A DNA stretch of 64,000 bases from Ctenosaura bakeri (lineage: Eukaryota > Chordata > Lepidosauria > Squamata > Iguanidae), in contig CAOLHI010001018.1 of NCBI GenBank assembly GCA_948474755.1, positions 372,001 to 436,000 on the forward strand, given 5' to 3'. Shown here in pieces: positions 23,566 to 62,483 of this stretch (positions within the stretch are counted from its first letter, which is position 1; every line of letters starts with the position of its first letter). A program made the translations under genes and the position numbers. Under the pieces are notes generated by a model. It worked only from the letters and a program-made list of their open reading frames with translations. It had not been told where the DNA came from and made no database searches.

Positions 23566-25794
23566 GATACATCTACACAGGATTATCTAAAGGGGAATTA
23601 TGTTAAGAGAGGAGTAGTAAATACTTGGGGAATAGTAAATATTATGACAACAAATACATGCAAAGTGCAAATAACTAGCTAACAGAGCACAGCTGCTTCA
23701 AGATGGGGAAATACTCAGATGAGCTAACTCTAAAGGCTAAGAGGGTTTGAGGTTACACAATCTGAAGTTCAAGAGTAGCCAAGAGCAAGAGGAGAAGAGA
23801 GAAAAGGGGGTTCAAACAGAGGTGATATAATACTTTCCCATAAACACAGACAGTCACCAGAGAAAGAAAGGGGCAGATGGGGAGGGCTGCAATGTGCACA
23901 GAAGATATTCTCTGAAGTAGAGATTTTAGCAGTGACAAAAGTTTCCTTCTCCTAGTCTCACTGGACCTTCCTGGGGAAAAGTTGTGCGGCACTGTATTCC
24001 TATTTGGAGCAGTTCCAAGAATAGGAGGACTGGCTAATCAAGGTTGTCTAAGCCAGACCAGATTTAAGAAAATAAGCTGACAAAATACTATAGCCAAAAT
24101 CCTGGATTCAGACTGTTTAGAGAGAACAATTTCAACTTGAAAGGAGCAAGACACAGGCCTAGAGAATGATTCAGCAAGAGGTCTCTAGAAATGGGAGGTA
24201 GGAACCTGCGTGACAAAATCAAAGCTTTTGATTATAAAGTTTCAACTAGTCTCTTCCCCTAGAAGGGTGCTTGGTCAAAGATGAACTCTTCCACCAGAAT
24301 GAACCTTCTTTGGAACCCAGGGGTTTTGTAAGGGACCTTTGGTGGGAAAGACCCTTAAACACGTGTGCATTTCACAACCTTGCATTGTCTCAGGATACTG
24401 CATCATTTTGCTAAATAAAGATCACCTGGATTATAGGTGAGGTTATTATAATACACGTTATTTCTGTATTTTTACTAACATAGAGAAATAATTCCTCCCA
24501 AGGAGGAATTTCCTCGTCAGTTTGAATGCCTGTCCATAATCTATTGTTTTGTCAGCAGCAGAATGTCATACTGGGAAGAAAAAACCTTGCCTCTGGGTGT
24601 TCATTTGTGTCCAATAATGCAATATGATAATGTATTCAATGACATAGCTGGTGGTTGGTGTTAATGGAGTAATTCTTTCAGTAGAGTTGCTGGTTATAAG
24701 ACTAGGCAGGAGAGGTCTTCCCAGCTAACTTTTCTGTCCTGAGCCAGATAGTCAAAGAACAAAGAATGGTGTGCACTAATGCTGAATGGGGAAGAGTTTG
24801 GGGTTCCTATGCTTTAAAATAATTTCTACACAGTGTTGAGAAAATGGATACAAAGTTATTGGTAAAGACTCATGGATGCCAGTTAAACTTTCTCAAACTA
24901 AGGTGGGGGGAGAGCATGTGGTGAACAGGTTGCACTATTCCATATGTTTTGTAAAATGGTACTTTATTTTCCATCAAAAATGTTAAACAGTCCAGAAACG
25001 TGGAGCACTGCCGATTTTTCCATATACAAAGGTCTGAATGCCTCTCTGCATTATAAGGAATCGAATTCAGTTTTAATTACAACAATTAGATTAGAAATTT
25101 CCAAACACTGGAGAGATGCAAAAGAATTAACTTCAGAAAACTGGCTGAACCTCAATACTGGCACTGATGGATAAACTGATGTACCAACTGAGACCTACAT
25201 GTAAAAATAACTGCTATGACAAATTTATAGATACATTGGATTACTTTATTGTGTTATTACTTTATTCTTCACATGGCCCTCTATCAATGCTTCTGAAGTT
25301 CTGGAAATATCTATTTAAGTATCTATTTAAAGTTTATATTTATTTAAATATCTCTTTAAAGTTTGTTTATTGATGGTCTTAACAATTTACCTTTATGCAC
25401 AGAAATAAAATTGGAATATGATCTTAAAATACTTTTATAATTCCCTGATGTGGTACATTTTATTTTTAATGTTATGCTTTTTAAAATGTTGTTTTAAAAT
25501 TAAATATTAAAAAAAAAAGAAAAGAGAAAAAAACTCTTAAGTCCTTGTACAAAATTACAGCAATGGGCAGGTCTGTGCACTTAGCTGTAGATGCATTCAC
25601 TGGCCACATTGTAACACAGAGTTAAAGAAAAGTCTTACTTTTGTAGATATAGAAACAAGTTCAACTAAGCTCAGCAGGGTAAAGGAGTATAGCACTGTAG
25701 CCTGAAGTGTTCTAAAACCAATGCATACTTAGCAAGAAGTCCCATTTTATTCAGTGGTGTTGGTGTCTGAGTAAGCCTGTTTAGGATTAGGCTA
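23566..25794. other. Intergenic sequence without recognised features
   Basis: About 2.2 kb of AT-rich sequence. A small inverted repeat (TTCCTCCCAAGGAGGAA) occurs near 24492. I see no conserved exon or clear transposon. Confidence 0.35.
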
Positions 25795-25965
25795 TAAAGC
25801 ACTTTGCACACTGGCCCATTTTATAATAGCCTTGGAAAGCTATATTTCAAAGGGAGGCAATGACAAATCACCTCTGACTATTCCTTGCCTTAAAAACCAA
25901 TGGAATTCATTACGTTGCCATAAATCCACAGGTGATTTGAAGTCACGTTCATACGCGCACACACA
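25795..25965 (+). repeat. SINE fragment, plus orientation
   Basis: The segment GGCAATGACAAATCACCTCT..CGTTGCCATAAATCCACAGG..GATTTGAAGTCACG matches the body and tail of the local SINEs in plus orientation and ends in a CA-rich tail. The head is too diverged to say whether it was tRNA- or 5S-derived. Confidence 0.6.
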
Positions 25966-26243
25966 TAGATATATCAGAAATACCTCCACTGAAATTTAAT
26001 CCATTTAAAACTCAAGGCACCAGGATCCCTTTCAGTAGTTGTCTGTATGATCAGGCAAATCCTATGTTTATTAAACCAAACCAACAACTTTACATTGCTA
26101 AATAAAGAATGAACCAAACTGTGTGCATATTGCGTTGGACCCACAGTCAGGTTTAGAGGAAACTCACTTGGTCAAGTCCAACTACCTATTCTAAACATAA
26201 TAAAGTTTGGATTCATCCAGCCCATTGTTTTGCAATGTGCTCT

Positions 26244-27152
26244 TGTTACCGCAGTTTCTAGCCCAGACTTGTGGGATATTAGATATCACTTTGATATCAA
26301 TAATTTGGCCTCCTTTACCTATTCCTCTCCACATGCTACGAGGTCCCCCAGACAAGCTCGCAGACAGGCACGGCCGCTAATCGCTGTAATATTCCAAACA
26401 AATACAGGCAGGCCAGAAATAGCCATCCCGCTGCTTCAGGAGACCTCAAGGCAAGTATCCTATTATGTATGCACGCTACTTACAAAGAAATCCCTGCCCC
26501 AAGCAGGCAGCTTGATTAGATGAATACTCATCTGTCAAGCACTCTGCGTTTGCGTACTGGCTACTCTATTGACAATTCGGACTTAACTCAATCGTGCTAA
26601 ATTCTGACCTTTCGGAGGCTTTGTCTCCAGCCCAAAACTCACTGTTGTTCCCAAGTACAAATTAGCCTACGGCCACATTTTCTCCTATAAGAACCCCTGA
26701 CTTTGAGAGCTTAATTGGATCGCTCCCGACTTCCATCCCACCTTGCTGCTGCTTTGCTTGGTGAGCCTTCCCCTCAGTTCCACGTACTGAGAACCATCAT
26801 CTCTACGAACTTCTGCTGTAGACTACCCGGGCTTCAGGACAGGTGTAGTATTACCCAAACCAACAACTCCTCTAAAAATCCCTCTATCCCACTCCAAACT
26901 TTATTTCTCTAGTTATCTGAGTGAGTGTGCTGCATACACTGTTTGGCTGTATTTTAATAAAGACCACAATTATTATTTCACTTCTGTTTGCTCCTTGACT
27001 CGGCCTGACCCCGTAGACATTGGGTAAAAGATCTCACTCCGTTGCCCTGCCTCTCGTATTGCTAGCTTGTGCTCTCTGCTAATTTCCCCAACTTGTATAA
27101 TTTAGAGTGCACTTAGGTGTCCTCACGGGATCCCCCAGAAATCAGGGTAACA
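26244..27152 (+). mobile_element. Solo LTR, 909 bp, CTCT target duplication
   Basis: Begins TGTTACCGCAGTTTC and ends CAGGGTAACA between exact CTCT copies (26240-26243, 27153-27156). It holds TATAA at 26686-26690 and AATAAA at 26956-26961. The sequence after the polyadenylation signal (GATCTCACTCCGTTGCCCTG..CCTCTCGTATTGCTAGC) is the complement of the 5' part of the minus LTRs at 6134 and 20428. This is the best reference for the group. No coding region remains. Confidence 0.9.
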
Positions 27153-27156
27153 CTCT

Positions 27157-27524
27157 GCACATGTGGCATACTCTATAGACAGCAAACTCCTTCTTCAAAA
27201 TATTGGAAAAAAATAGAACAGTAAGATTTCAGGAACAAATATAACTTACTTAAGAGTAGTAAAACCCAGGTTACCAATTTTTATCCTGGCAGAGCTGTTA
27301 GTGCATTCAACAGTTACGCTGCATGTAGAAATCCTATGTTGGCCTACTTAGTCTTTGCATGTTAGGCATGCACAGAAAGTTGACAAGCCTCCAAGTAGCT
27401 TTTCTGAAGTAAGGCACACACTTCATGTAGCAATAAAAGCAGGGCTTTAACTTCTGGCTCACTGCCCACAATTCATTATTTCTACAGTAACCATTAGGCA
27501 TCCTATTCCCTCTGTCTGAAAGGC
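27157..27524. other. Intergenic sequence without recognised features
   Basis: Short AT-rich spacer. I see nothing to annotate. Confidence 0.35.
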
Positions 27525-27527
27525 TAT

Positions 27528-27723
27528 GGCCATTTGTGCATCATACTATTATCGTGTGATTATTCCACTTTTGACATCCTAAGGAATCCTGGGGTTTGCA
27601 GTTTAGGGCGGGGCCTTTAGAATTCTCAAGCAGATTGCTTGTTGGGTTCAATAAACTACAAACTGCAGAATTCTATAAGAGGTTGAAATAATAGCACTAT
27701 AACAGTGTAGTGCGCAAATGGCC
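27528..27723. mobile_element. Palindromic MITE copy with TAT duplication
   Basis: Ends GGCCATTTGTGCATCATAC and GTAGTGCGCAAATGGCC, with exact TAT on both sides (27525-27527, 27724-27726). The arms are diverged (CCTAAGGAATCCTGGGGTTTG against CTGCAGAATTCTATAAG), so this is an older copy. Confidence 0.87.
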
Positions 27724-28112
27724 TATGTTTGAGAAAAAAGATCTTTATCTGTTTCATACTTACATTCTAAGAATCCACAGCTCTCCCCAAACTTCAGGAA
27801 AGTACAGGTTAGATCTCCTCAGCCAGCACGGTCAATATCAGAGACAGTGGGAACTGGAGTCCAATAAAATGCAAGAATCCAAGGTGGTAAGAGGCCTGCT
27901 TCTGTTACCTGTCCTACTGTAAGGGGGTTTAGCAGCTTCCTGAAAAAATTTAGTAACAAGTGAAGATGTGCGATCACAACCCTTTGGTGGAAACCACTTG
28001 CAGAAACCAACAGGACGTGAGGAAAGCGTCATGGCAGAACCAAAAAGGGAAAAAGGCAAGTTGCCTTTATTCCCCAACGATCCAAAACAACTTTAGTCAG
28101 AAATCCCACTGG

Positions 28113-28583
28113 CGCTGTTTCCGCACTAGACTGATACAGTGCTATTATTCCACTTTCAACAGCCTATGGCAGAGCTTTCCAAACTTTTCATGTTGGTGAC
28201 ACACTTTTTAAAACATGCATCATTTCGTGACACAGTAATTCAGTTTTACTAGCAAACTGGAGGTTAAACTAACCCCTTGTAAGAGATATAGACACATACA
28301 TAAATTGTAATAGAATGTATGGGGACACAACATATGAAAACCTTTCATGTATTTTTTAAAAATATATGATTTATAAACAATAACATACATTTCCAAGATT
28401 GCAGGCTACACACTTCTGGAGACACACTAAGGTATTGCAGCACACCATATATTTGGAAAACCCTGGCCTATGGAATCCTGGAGTCTGCCGTTTAGGGCCC
28501 CTCTCTATACTGCAAACGCCAGGATTCCATAGGTTGTTAAAAGTGGAATAATAGCACTATAACAACATAGTGCAGAAATGGCC
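28113..28583. mobile_element. Palindromic MITE split by a hAT element, TGG duplication
   Basis: Left arm 28113-28169 (starting CGCTGTTTCCGCACTAG) and right arm 28474-28583 (ending TGCAGAAATGGCC) flank a nested hAT. TGG is present on both sides (28110-28112, 28584-28586). The MITE is older than the hAT inside it. Confidence 0.85.
28170..28465. mobile_element. Non-autonomous hAT element, 296 bp
   Basis: Begins CAGAGCTTTCCAAAC and ends ATTTGGAAAACCCTG. An exact 8-bp duplication GCCTATGG lies on each side (28162-28169 and 28466-28473), and that duplication is part of the MITE consensus. Terminal CAG..CTG with an 8-bp duplication defines hAT. It shares its ends with the element at 3071-3358. The interior is AT-rich with no transposase. 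Confidence 0.93.
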
Positions 28584-28714
28584 TGGGATTCCTGTCTTAA
28601 GCGAGATTCCCCAGCCGTCCGCCCAGCAAGCGGCGCCACTGAACGCAAAGCAAGGTTTTTCCAGCGCCCTTCTTTAGACTTGCGGCCCCGACGTTTGATT
28701 TATTCAGCAACAAA

Positions 28715-28914
28715 GACCATTTCCACACCACACTGTTATAGTGCATTATTCCACTTTCAACATTCTGTGGAATTCTGGGGTTTGTAGTTTACTGAAGCCA
28801 AAGAGCTCTCTGGCTGAGAATTCTAAATACCCTTCCCTAAACTACAAACCCCAGAATTCCATAGGATGTTGAAAGTGGAATAATGCACTATAACAGTGTG
28901 GTGTGGAAATGGCC
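28715..28914. mobile_element. Palindromic MITE, 200 bp, AAA duplication
   Basis: Ends GACCATTTCCACACCACAC and GTGTGGTGTGGAAATGGCC, with AAA on both sides (28712-28714, 28915-28917). It is a nearly perfect palindrome around a centre that includes GAGAGCTCTCTGGCTGAGAA. It lies within the GC-rich region upstream of SLC25A24. Confidence 0.88.
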
Positions 28915-29044
28915 AAAGAGACCTCCTGGATTCAGTGGAAGTGACTCCCAAGGAAAGGGGCCGAGAGGAGGCAACAGAGCCGAGCGAACTCCGCCCGGAG
29001 GCGCCAGAGCAGCCAACGGAGATCGGCTGGCTGGGCGTGACATG

Positions 29045-29224
29045 GGCCATTTCCGCACTAGCCTGTTATAGCGCGATGATTCCACTTTCAACCTCCTCTG
29101 GAATCCTGGGGTTTGCAGTTCCGGGAGGGGCCGGCTGGCCCCTCCCGAAACTGCAAACCCCAGGATTCCAGAGGAGGTTGAAAGTGGAATCATCGCGCTA
29201 TAACAGGCTAGTGCGGAAGTGGCC
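29045..29224. mobile_element. Palindromic MITE, 180 bp, in the SLC25A24 promoter region
   Basis: Ends GGCCATTTCCGCACTAGCCT and AGGCTAGTGCGGAAGTGGCC, flanked by exact ATG copies (29042-29044, 29225-29227). The two arms are almost perfectly complementary. They carry CpG-containing blocks (GCGCGATGATTCC) that are still intact. The element ends only 366 bp before the SLC25A24 start codon. It may lie in the promoter or in the 5'UTR, depending on the start site. Confidence 0.93.
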
Positions 29225-29590
29225 ATGGTGACTTTCCTCCCGCGCGCACCCTCCCCGCTCCATCCAGCGCGGAAGGGAGGCGGCCGGAGGAAGCCCCAAC
29301 GCCGCGATCTCTTCGGCTCGGGGAGCCCAATGAGGACGGCCGGGCTCTTCCCCTTCCTGCTCCCTGCCCTGGGTGTGGGCTTGTTGCGTCCCATCGCGGC
29401 TGACGCTTCCTCGCTCCTCCCCAAAGCCGAGATCGCCCGGAGACGCTAAGGGGCGTGGAGGAAAAAAACCCCCAACAAAAAACCCTCCCGAAGGGTGGAG
29501 GCCCCAATTCTTTTTTAAAAGCCGGTTGCTTATTCCTCGGCCCCTTTCTCCGTTTCCCCCACGGAGGTGGGAAATAGATTTTTACGCACG

Positions 29591-56840
<27,250 letters not shown>

Positions 56841-59800
56841 AAGGAGGGAACAAAGTGAGAGATTATTATGGAACATATACATCAAAAGAAACCTTATTGT
56901 ATGCTAAATTTATTCATGTTTACAACCAGATGTCATCTGTGCAAGGATTCTGTGGGAAACTCTTGAAAATATCAACACAACTGAAACAATCATGAACCAG
57001 GTACCTTAAAAAGAGACACACCCTCAAGTCTCTAAACCTTAACCATGAAGAAATGTCTCATTGCATGTTCAGCTGCATGCTGGAAGACCTTCAACTCTAG
57101 TCAAGTAGATTTATTTGTCTTATTTTCCCAAAACATAATTGAGGAGGTTAAAGATAACATAGGAAACCCTTTATCATTAAGGTTTGCATTTGATCATTCA
57201 GTGAACTGTGACATCCCTTACTTACCAAAAATAAAGGAGAGCACTGAATCTTTGCATTTATATTATTTAATGGGAAAATGGAGATATTAAAAATGGCATT
57301 ACAAGTTTTTCTTAATTTTTTTTAAAAGCCCTGAAAAACAGCACAGTGAGAACAGATATAGTTATGTCATTCCATCCTTCCATCACGTAAAATACTGGGA
57401 AAATTGGGCACAGTTGACCAGGAACAACTTCTGCTCAGTATGCTGGTGAGATGAAATGAATGTAAATTGGAGAACAGATGTATTTTTCAGCAATTTCTAA
57501 TGTTTTTGGTGGAATTTAAGCAGGGTCAGGTCCTGATATATCTGAAATTAGGCTTGAGTAGGACTCTCATTAAATCAAAATACAATCACAATTAAGCATA
57601 ATTTGCTTCCATGGAACTTTGTTGCAATTGACTAGTAGAACATGTTCTTTGGAGCCAGCATCCACTGGTCAAATATTTCAGTACAAATTAATACAAATGT
57701 TTAGTGCCTTATGGGTTAATTTCCACGTCACTTTTAAATGCTCAAACATAATGCAAAGACTGTTCTTGATATTGATTATTTACTACAGGAAACTGGCCCT
57801 TTGAGAAAGTGATAACATATTTTATATGCCAGTGCTCTCTTGGGATTTAAAAAACAAACAAACCAATAATGTTCTTTTGAACTAATGCTTCATTATATGT
57901 TCATTGTCTTGATGGGAATGCTTCAGTGCAAGTGATTAATGACTTGATTATGTGAGAGGCTCACAGATGCAATTCACAAATAGAATAAGAGTGATGTAAT
58001 TTGCGGAGAACCCATCAGTTTGTCCTTTTTAATGGCATAGCAGAGAATACTGATGATTGGAAAACTGCCTATCACTCTTCTTTGAACCCAAAGTCAAATT
58101 ACATGTGATTTTGGCTGAGGGAAATCAGTAAGGAACTTTCCCACCAAGGTACACGCAATTTAGTAAAATCACTGTAAGTAACTCCTAACCAAGCTATAAG
58201 CTTGTTGATCAGGGCAGAGATGCAGGAAATTATTGGGCTGAAAACACCCTCTTTTCTTGGAAGCCTGTCACAAGACTTTTAACTGAATGATGATTTCTTG
58301 AATGGACTGTCAGATTTAAAAATGTCTGTGAAATGGAAGACTGCGGCAGCTGCTTGTGGAGTGATATTAACATAAATCGCTGAAAGCTTAATTTCAGATA
58401 CCCCATAACATAATAATGTGTGTGGCTTTTGTAATTTCTTGAAGAAACAGCTGATGTTTCCAGCTTTACAAAACTCTCCACATGTGAATACGATGTGGAA
58501 AACTGCATTTGAGCTTCTAAAACTGTTCTATGGTTTAGATTGCATGTTAGACAGAAGATGTGCAGGTATCCTCTTGGACAAACCCATCTGTCTTGTTATT
58601 CCAGAACCTTCACATGAGCTAATCAAAAATCCATTGGGGAACCACATTAGGGACCAATTCCTTTATGCCATCACATATGCAACTACACAGTCAGCTGTTC
58701 TTTGAATGCCAGGTGCTGCAAGTGTATGGAGGGAAATAGTGACTATTTCCTCATTTGTGGCTGTTCTTTCCAACAGTCACAGTTTTAAAAAATGGCTGTT
58801 GGCTTTTCTTCCCTTGTAGAATCCAGTTCACACCAGCCTCTTTTTATTGTGATTATATGCTGATGTGCAACAGTTTGATATGCAAGCTGTCTCTAGGACT
58901 AGCCTAGGTCAGAATGTAGTTGCTATTGCTTCTCTCTCTCTCTCAGTCTCTCTCTCTCCCTTTCTCTCTCTGTGTGGGTGGTCTTGTACATTGATGTTAA
59001 ATATCTTCTGTGTGATAAGCAGTTCTTTGACATGTGTGGGAACCAAAAAAAGATCAAGGAAAGTGAGGTTCTATGAACATGGCCTTTTCCTTTCTACTGT
59101 TGCTTTTCCTCTATTTTAGCAGAAGAATTTTTCATGGGTCTCAGCTAGATAGATTAAATAGATCAGATAGATTAAAAAAAATTCACAAATGGGCTGGGGT
59201 TTTTGGCCATGTCCTTTGACAGGCTTAGGGAGCAAAAGTTCTACTCTACAAAAGAGAACCCATATGAGGACTTTTAAAATCGCAGGACATTTTCAATCAG
59301 AGATTGCAAAGCATGCACTCTTTTTTGTGTGTGGTCTGACTATGAACACAATCTACAAAGCATGACTTCTGCAAAGCCCTTAATCTTTCCAATGGGGTTA
59401 GGGCAGCTTTTCCAGATTGTATCCTGTCTTGTTATAGAAACTTGCACGGTTTTTGCACTAAAACAAAACCAAAGAATTGTTTAAGTAGAGGCTTAGTACA
59501 AGGTAGCCTCCCTCCTTTAAAAGCTTGTTTTTAATGTCTTTGCCTTTTTGTGAATTTGCTTTTCTAAAATTTGTTTTCACCTTTGAAATATTTTGTTTTC
59601 TGTGCATTTCTAAATGATGTGTGAACCATATTCCTTATGTTTTCTTGTATAAGTGACCTTATGAAAATGTTGGGGAATAGTGATTTATTTTTAACTCTTG
59701 GAAAAATCTGTGAGATCATGTAGTCAATGTGATTGCATTACTTGGTGCCTACAAAGGGCTGGGTTCTAATTGTGTTTGTTTTGGTCAAGTATTTAGTGAA

Positions 59801-59875
59801 AGAAAAGCTGACCACCTTTTGTAAACCTATAAATCATGCCCATTTATAATAAATGCTATTTTGTAATGGTGCTGG
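56841..59875 (+). other. SLC25A24: Probable SLC25A24 3'UTR
   Basis: About 3 kb without recognisable transposons, unlike the flanking DNA, follows the stop codon. A well-formed AATAAA at 59848-59853 sits in a TTATAATAAATGC context, and an earlier AATAAA occurs at 57230-57235; either could end the transcript. A CT-rich tract lies at 58930-58970. Transcript extent is inferred, not observed. Confidence 0.55.
59848..59853 (+). terminator. SLC25A24: Probable SLC25A24 polyadenylation signal
   Basis: AATAAA within TTATAATAAATGC, followed by a T/G-rich stretch (TTTTGTAATGGTGC, then TTCTTTTTTTAAGTTGTCGG) about 15-50 bases later. It is the last good signal before repeats resume, so it is the likely main site. 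Confidence 0.5.
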
Positions 59876-60676
59876 AGAAGTTCTTTTTTTAAGTTGTCGG
59901 ATATGTAGTCATTGCATTATATCTTATTTTATTTATTTGGTTTTATTTGTATCCTTTCTTTCTCCCATAACTGGGATATTTTGCCCATTGTAATTCAACA
60001 CAGTGGATATAAGGCTGTTATACAGTTAGTCAAGATACTGACCAGATCAAGATCTTCTTTGCTTGAGCAAGAGTGTTGGAAGCTGGGCTTCAAAAGCCAT
60101 ACTTTTGAAGCTAGGGAAATAAATAGTAAAAGCACTATGTGGGGTTTTTATTTTGTTTTTGCAAAAGCAGGCTTAATTTAATAGATTAACTTTCTATTTT
60201 TTTTCTTTTTTGTCTTTGTACTAGGTGAATAATCTATCTATGATTCACATAGTTTAGTCACTCAGTTACTTAGTTACTCAGTTACTTAGGCAAAGAATAA
60301 CAAATGCAGTTGGCATTGGGTATTTTGACAAACCATTTGTTGAAGCTCTTGGAATAGAGGGCCATCTCACTTAATTCTGTGGTCTGTTGGATCCTAGAGC
60401 TCTATATAAGACAGCCATCCCATAGAGAAGATTCCTACAAGATTTTCCTTCTCTCTTAGACATCATTTCCCTCTGTCTCCACTTTTGTGATCTAGCAATG
60501 GATAGTCACTGTTGAGTACTCCCTCTTTTCAGTGCAAAATAATGGAGATTGTGGACACTGAAGCTGAATAGTCATTGGTTGTGGCATTGCTCCTGCTATT
60601 ATGTGAGTAGTCTTCCATTGTAGCCTTGTGTACTTCATAGCAAGTCTCTTTGGAGGGTCAAAAAAACTACCAAACA
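59876..60676. other. Intergenic sequence downstream of SLC25A24
   Basis: AT-rich, with no gene recognised on either strand. Confidence 0.35.
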
Positions 60677-60684
60677 TTCTAGAC

Positions 60685-60766
60685 CAGTGGTTCTCAACCT
60701 TCCTAATGCCGTGACCCCTTAATACAGTTCCTCATGTTGTGGTGACCCCCAACCATAAAATCATTT

Positions 60767-60814
<48 letters not shown>

Positions 60815-61875
60815 TATTTATTTATTTATTTATTTGTTAGTTATTTCCAACATCAAATAGATTGGAAACACTGCCCTAAACCACTGCTCTGGATAGACTT
60901 CTAATGCCTAAAAACTGGTAACCCTCCCCCTTTTTTTAAGCACAGAAAGCGTCCATCAATGCCAGAATTAAGGCAGTAATTCTAATTCTGAAGGTTGGGT
61001 TTCCACAGATCAAAAAGCCAGTCACTCCCAAAGGCAATGCCGAAACAGCCCACATTTTACACGAGGCGCAGGGAGGAAAGGACAGGGAGAGAGGAAAGAT
61101 GGCGCAGATGCGTTTTGTTTCACTCCCTCCCTCCCTTAAAGGGAGTGCAGACGCTGAACATACAAAAAGCGAGGAATGCAAGACAGTCAGGGCGAAGAAC
61201 ACAACACGTGCGTGTGGCAAGCGCCAAGGGTCAACGCACAACAAAAGTGAGAGGAGAAAATCATCCTGGCTATTTCTGCACTAGACTGTTATAGTGCTAT
61301 GATTCCACTTTCACCATCCTATGGAATCATGGGGTTTGCAGTTTGAACTGCAAACCCCAGGATTCCATAGGATGGTGAAAGTGGAATCATAGTGCTATAA
61401 CACTGGAATGTGGAAATGGCCAAAGCCCACAGGACGGATCAGAGCAGCGCTTTTGGATAAAAAAAAAACAAAAAACAAAAAAACAACCAAGGAACCTCGA
61501 GGGCTCTTGCTACACAAAGCGAAGCCCTTGGCTGATGCCCCCTGCTCCTTTCCCGACCGAGTTCTCGGTCTCGGAGGGACCGATCTCCCCCGTCGGATGG
61601 CAGATCCGCCGCAGGAAAGTTTCCCCCTTTGCCAAAGGCGATAGCCACACTGACAACTCCCACGGAGCGGCGTGCCCAGAATGAATGGGCGACCGGGCGA
61701 TCACCGCTGCTGCAGCCCCACCACTTTGGGAAGCAAGCAGAGCCCAGCTGCTCTCTCGTCCCGGCAAGCAACTCCGTTTGCTGGCATGAATGAGTGTGAG
61801 GCGAAGAGGGTGAGGGGATGGGGTCTTACCTCCCAGACGTCCCACTGCAGCTCCATAAACCCTGAATGGGAAGCC

Positions 61876-61911
<36 letters not shown>

Positions 61912-62475
61912 TGCGGGCGCGAGCGTCCAAGCAGCGCCCAGCTGCTCACTCGCCCCGGCAAGCAACTCTGACTCTGCAAGCCGGCATGAAGGGGAAAGGG
62001 AACACTGAAGGGGAAGCCCTCTCTCTCTGTGTGTGTGTGTGTGTGTGTATGTGTGGTGCAGGTGCTAGTGTCCAAGCAGCGCCTGGCTGCGCCCGGCTGC
62101 ACGCCTCCTCTCCCCTCCTGCCAGTGTGGGGTCTCCTCTCCTCACCTCCACCTTAACGCTCCGGTTCCAGCTCTCTCCTCTCGGTGTCCTCACCTCCACC
62201 TTAACATTCAGGCTCCAGCTCTCTCCTCCCTCTCTCCACACCTCCAGCTCCACCTCAGGCTCCTCCAGTGCTTTCCCACCAGGCAGGGAAAGACGGGGAA
62301 ATGCCCAGCATGCCTCCTCTCCCCTCCTCCCAGCGCAGGGGTCTCAGAAGCACTGCTCCCATTGGCTGTGAGGCCACCTTCTTTTAAAAGGGGGGCAGGA
62401 TTGAGGAGCGGCGACCCCTGTGAAATGGTCATTCAACCCCCAAAGGGGTCCCGACCCCCAGGTTGAGAACCACTG
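60685..62475. mobile_element. Large composite non-autonomous hAT element, 1.79 kb
   Basis: Ends CAGTGGTTCTCAACCTTCC and CCCAGGTTGAGAACCACTG, with a perfect 8-bp duplication TTCTAGAC (60677-60684, 62476-62483): definitive for hAT. There is no transposase. Inside are a (TTTC)n and (TTTA)n microsatellite (60766-60835) and a MITE (61268-61421). A CpG-rich block follows with two related ~195-bp units (CCCAGCTGCTC..CGGCAAGCAACTC at 61743 and 61937), each ending in a (GT)n run. A shorter direct repeat (CTCACCTCCACCTTAAC) occurs near 62145 and 62190. The open frames in the GC-rich part are not genes. Confidence 0.9.
61268..61421. mobile_element. Palindromic MITE inside the hAT element
   Basis: Ends GGCTATTTCTGCACTAGAC and GAATGTGGAAATGGCC. 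The arms (TTCCACTTTCACCATCCTAT and its complement) meet directly at GTTTGAACTGCAAAC, so the GC-rich centre of other copies is absent. The flanks CCT and AAA do not match, so the target duplication has been lost. Confidence 0.85.
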
Positions 62476-62483
62476 TTCTAGAC

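Larger units (their letters stand above)
28590..29590 (+). promoter_or_regulatory. CpG-rich promoter and 5'UTR of SLC25A24
   Basis: CpG density rises sharply from about 28,590 and peaks at 29,220-29,840, spanning the SLC25A24 start codon. There is no well-placed TATA box, so this looks like a CpG-island promoter. Two MITEs (28715-28914 and 29045-29224) lie within it. The sequence just before the ATG (CGCACG, A at -3) is an acceptable initiation context. The transcription start cannot be fixed from sequence. Confidence 0.65.

Noticed and set aside
61439..62466. Several frames in GC-rich DNA near the right end
   Set aside because: They run through (GT)n tracts and duplicated units inside a hAT element; no conserved protein is seen.
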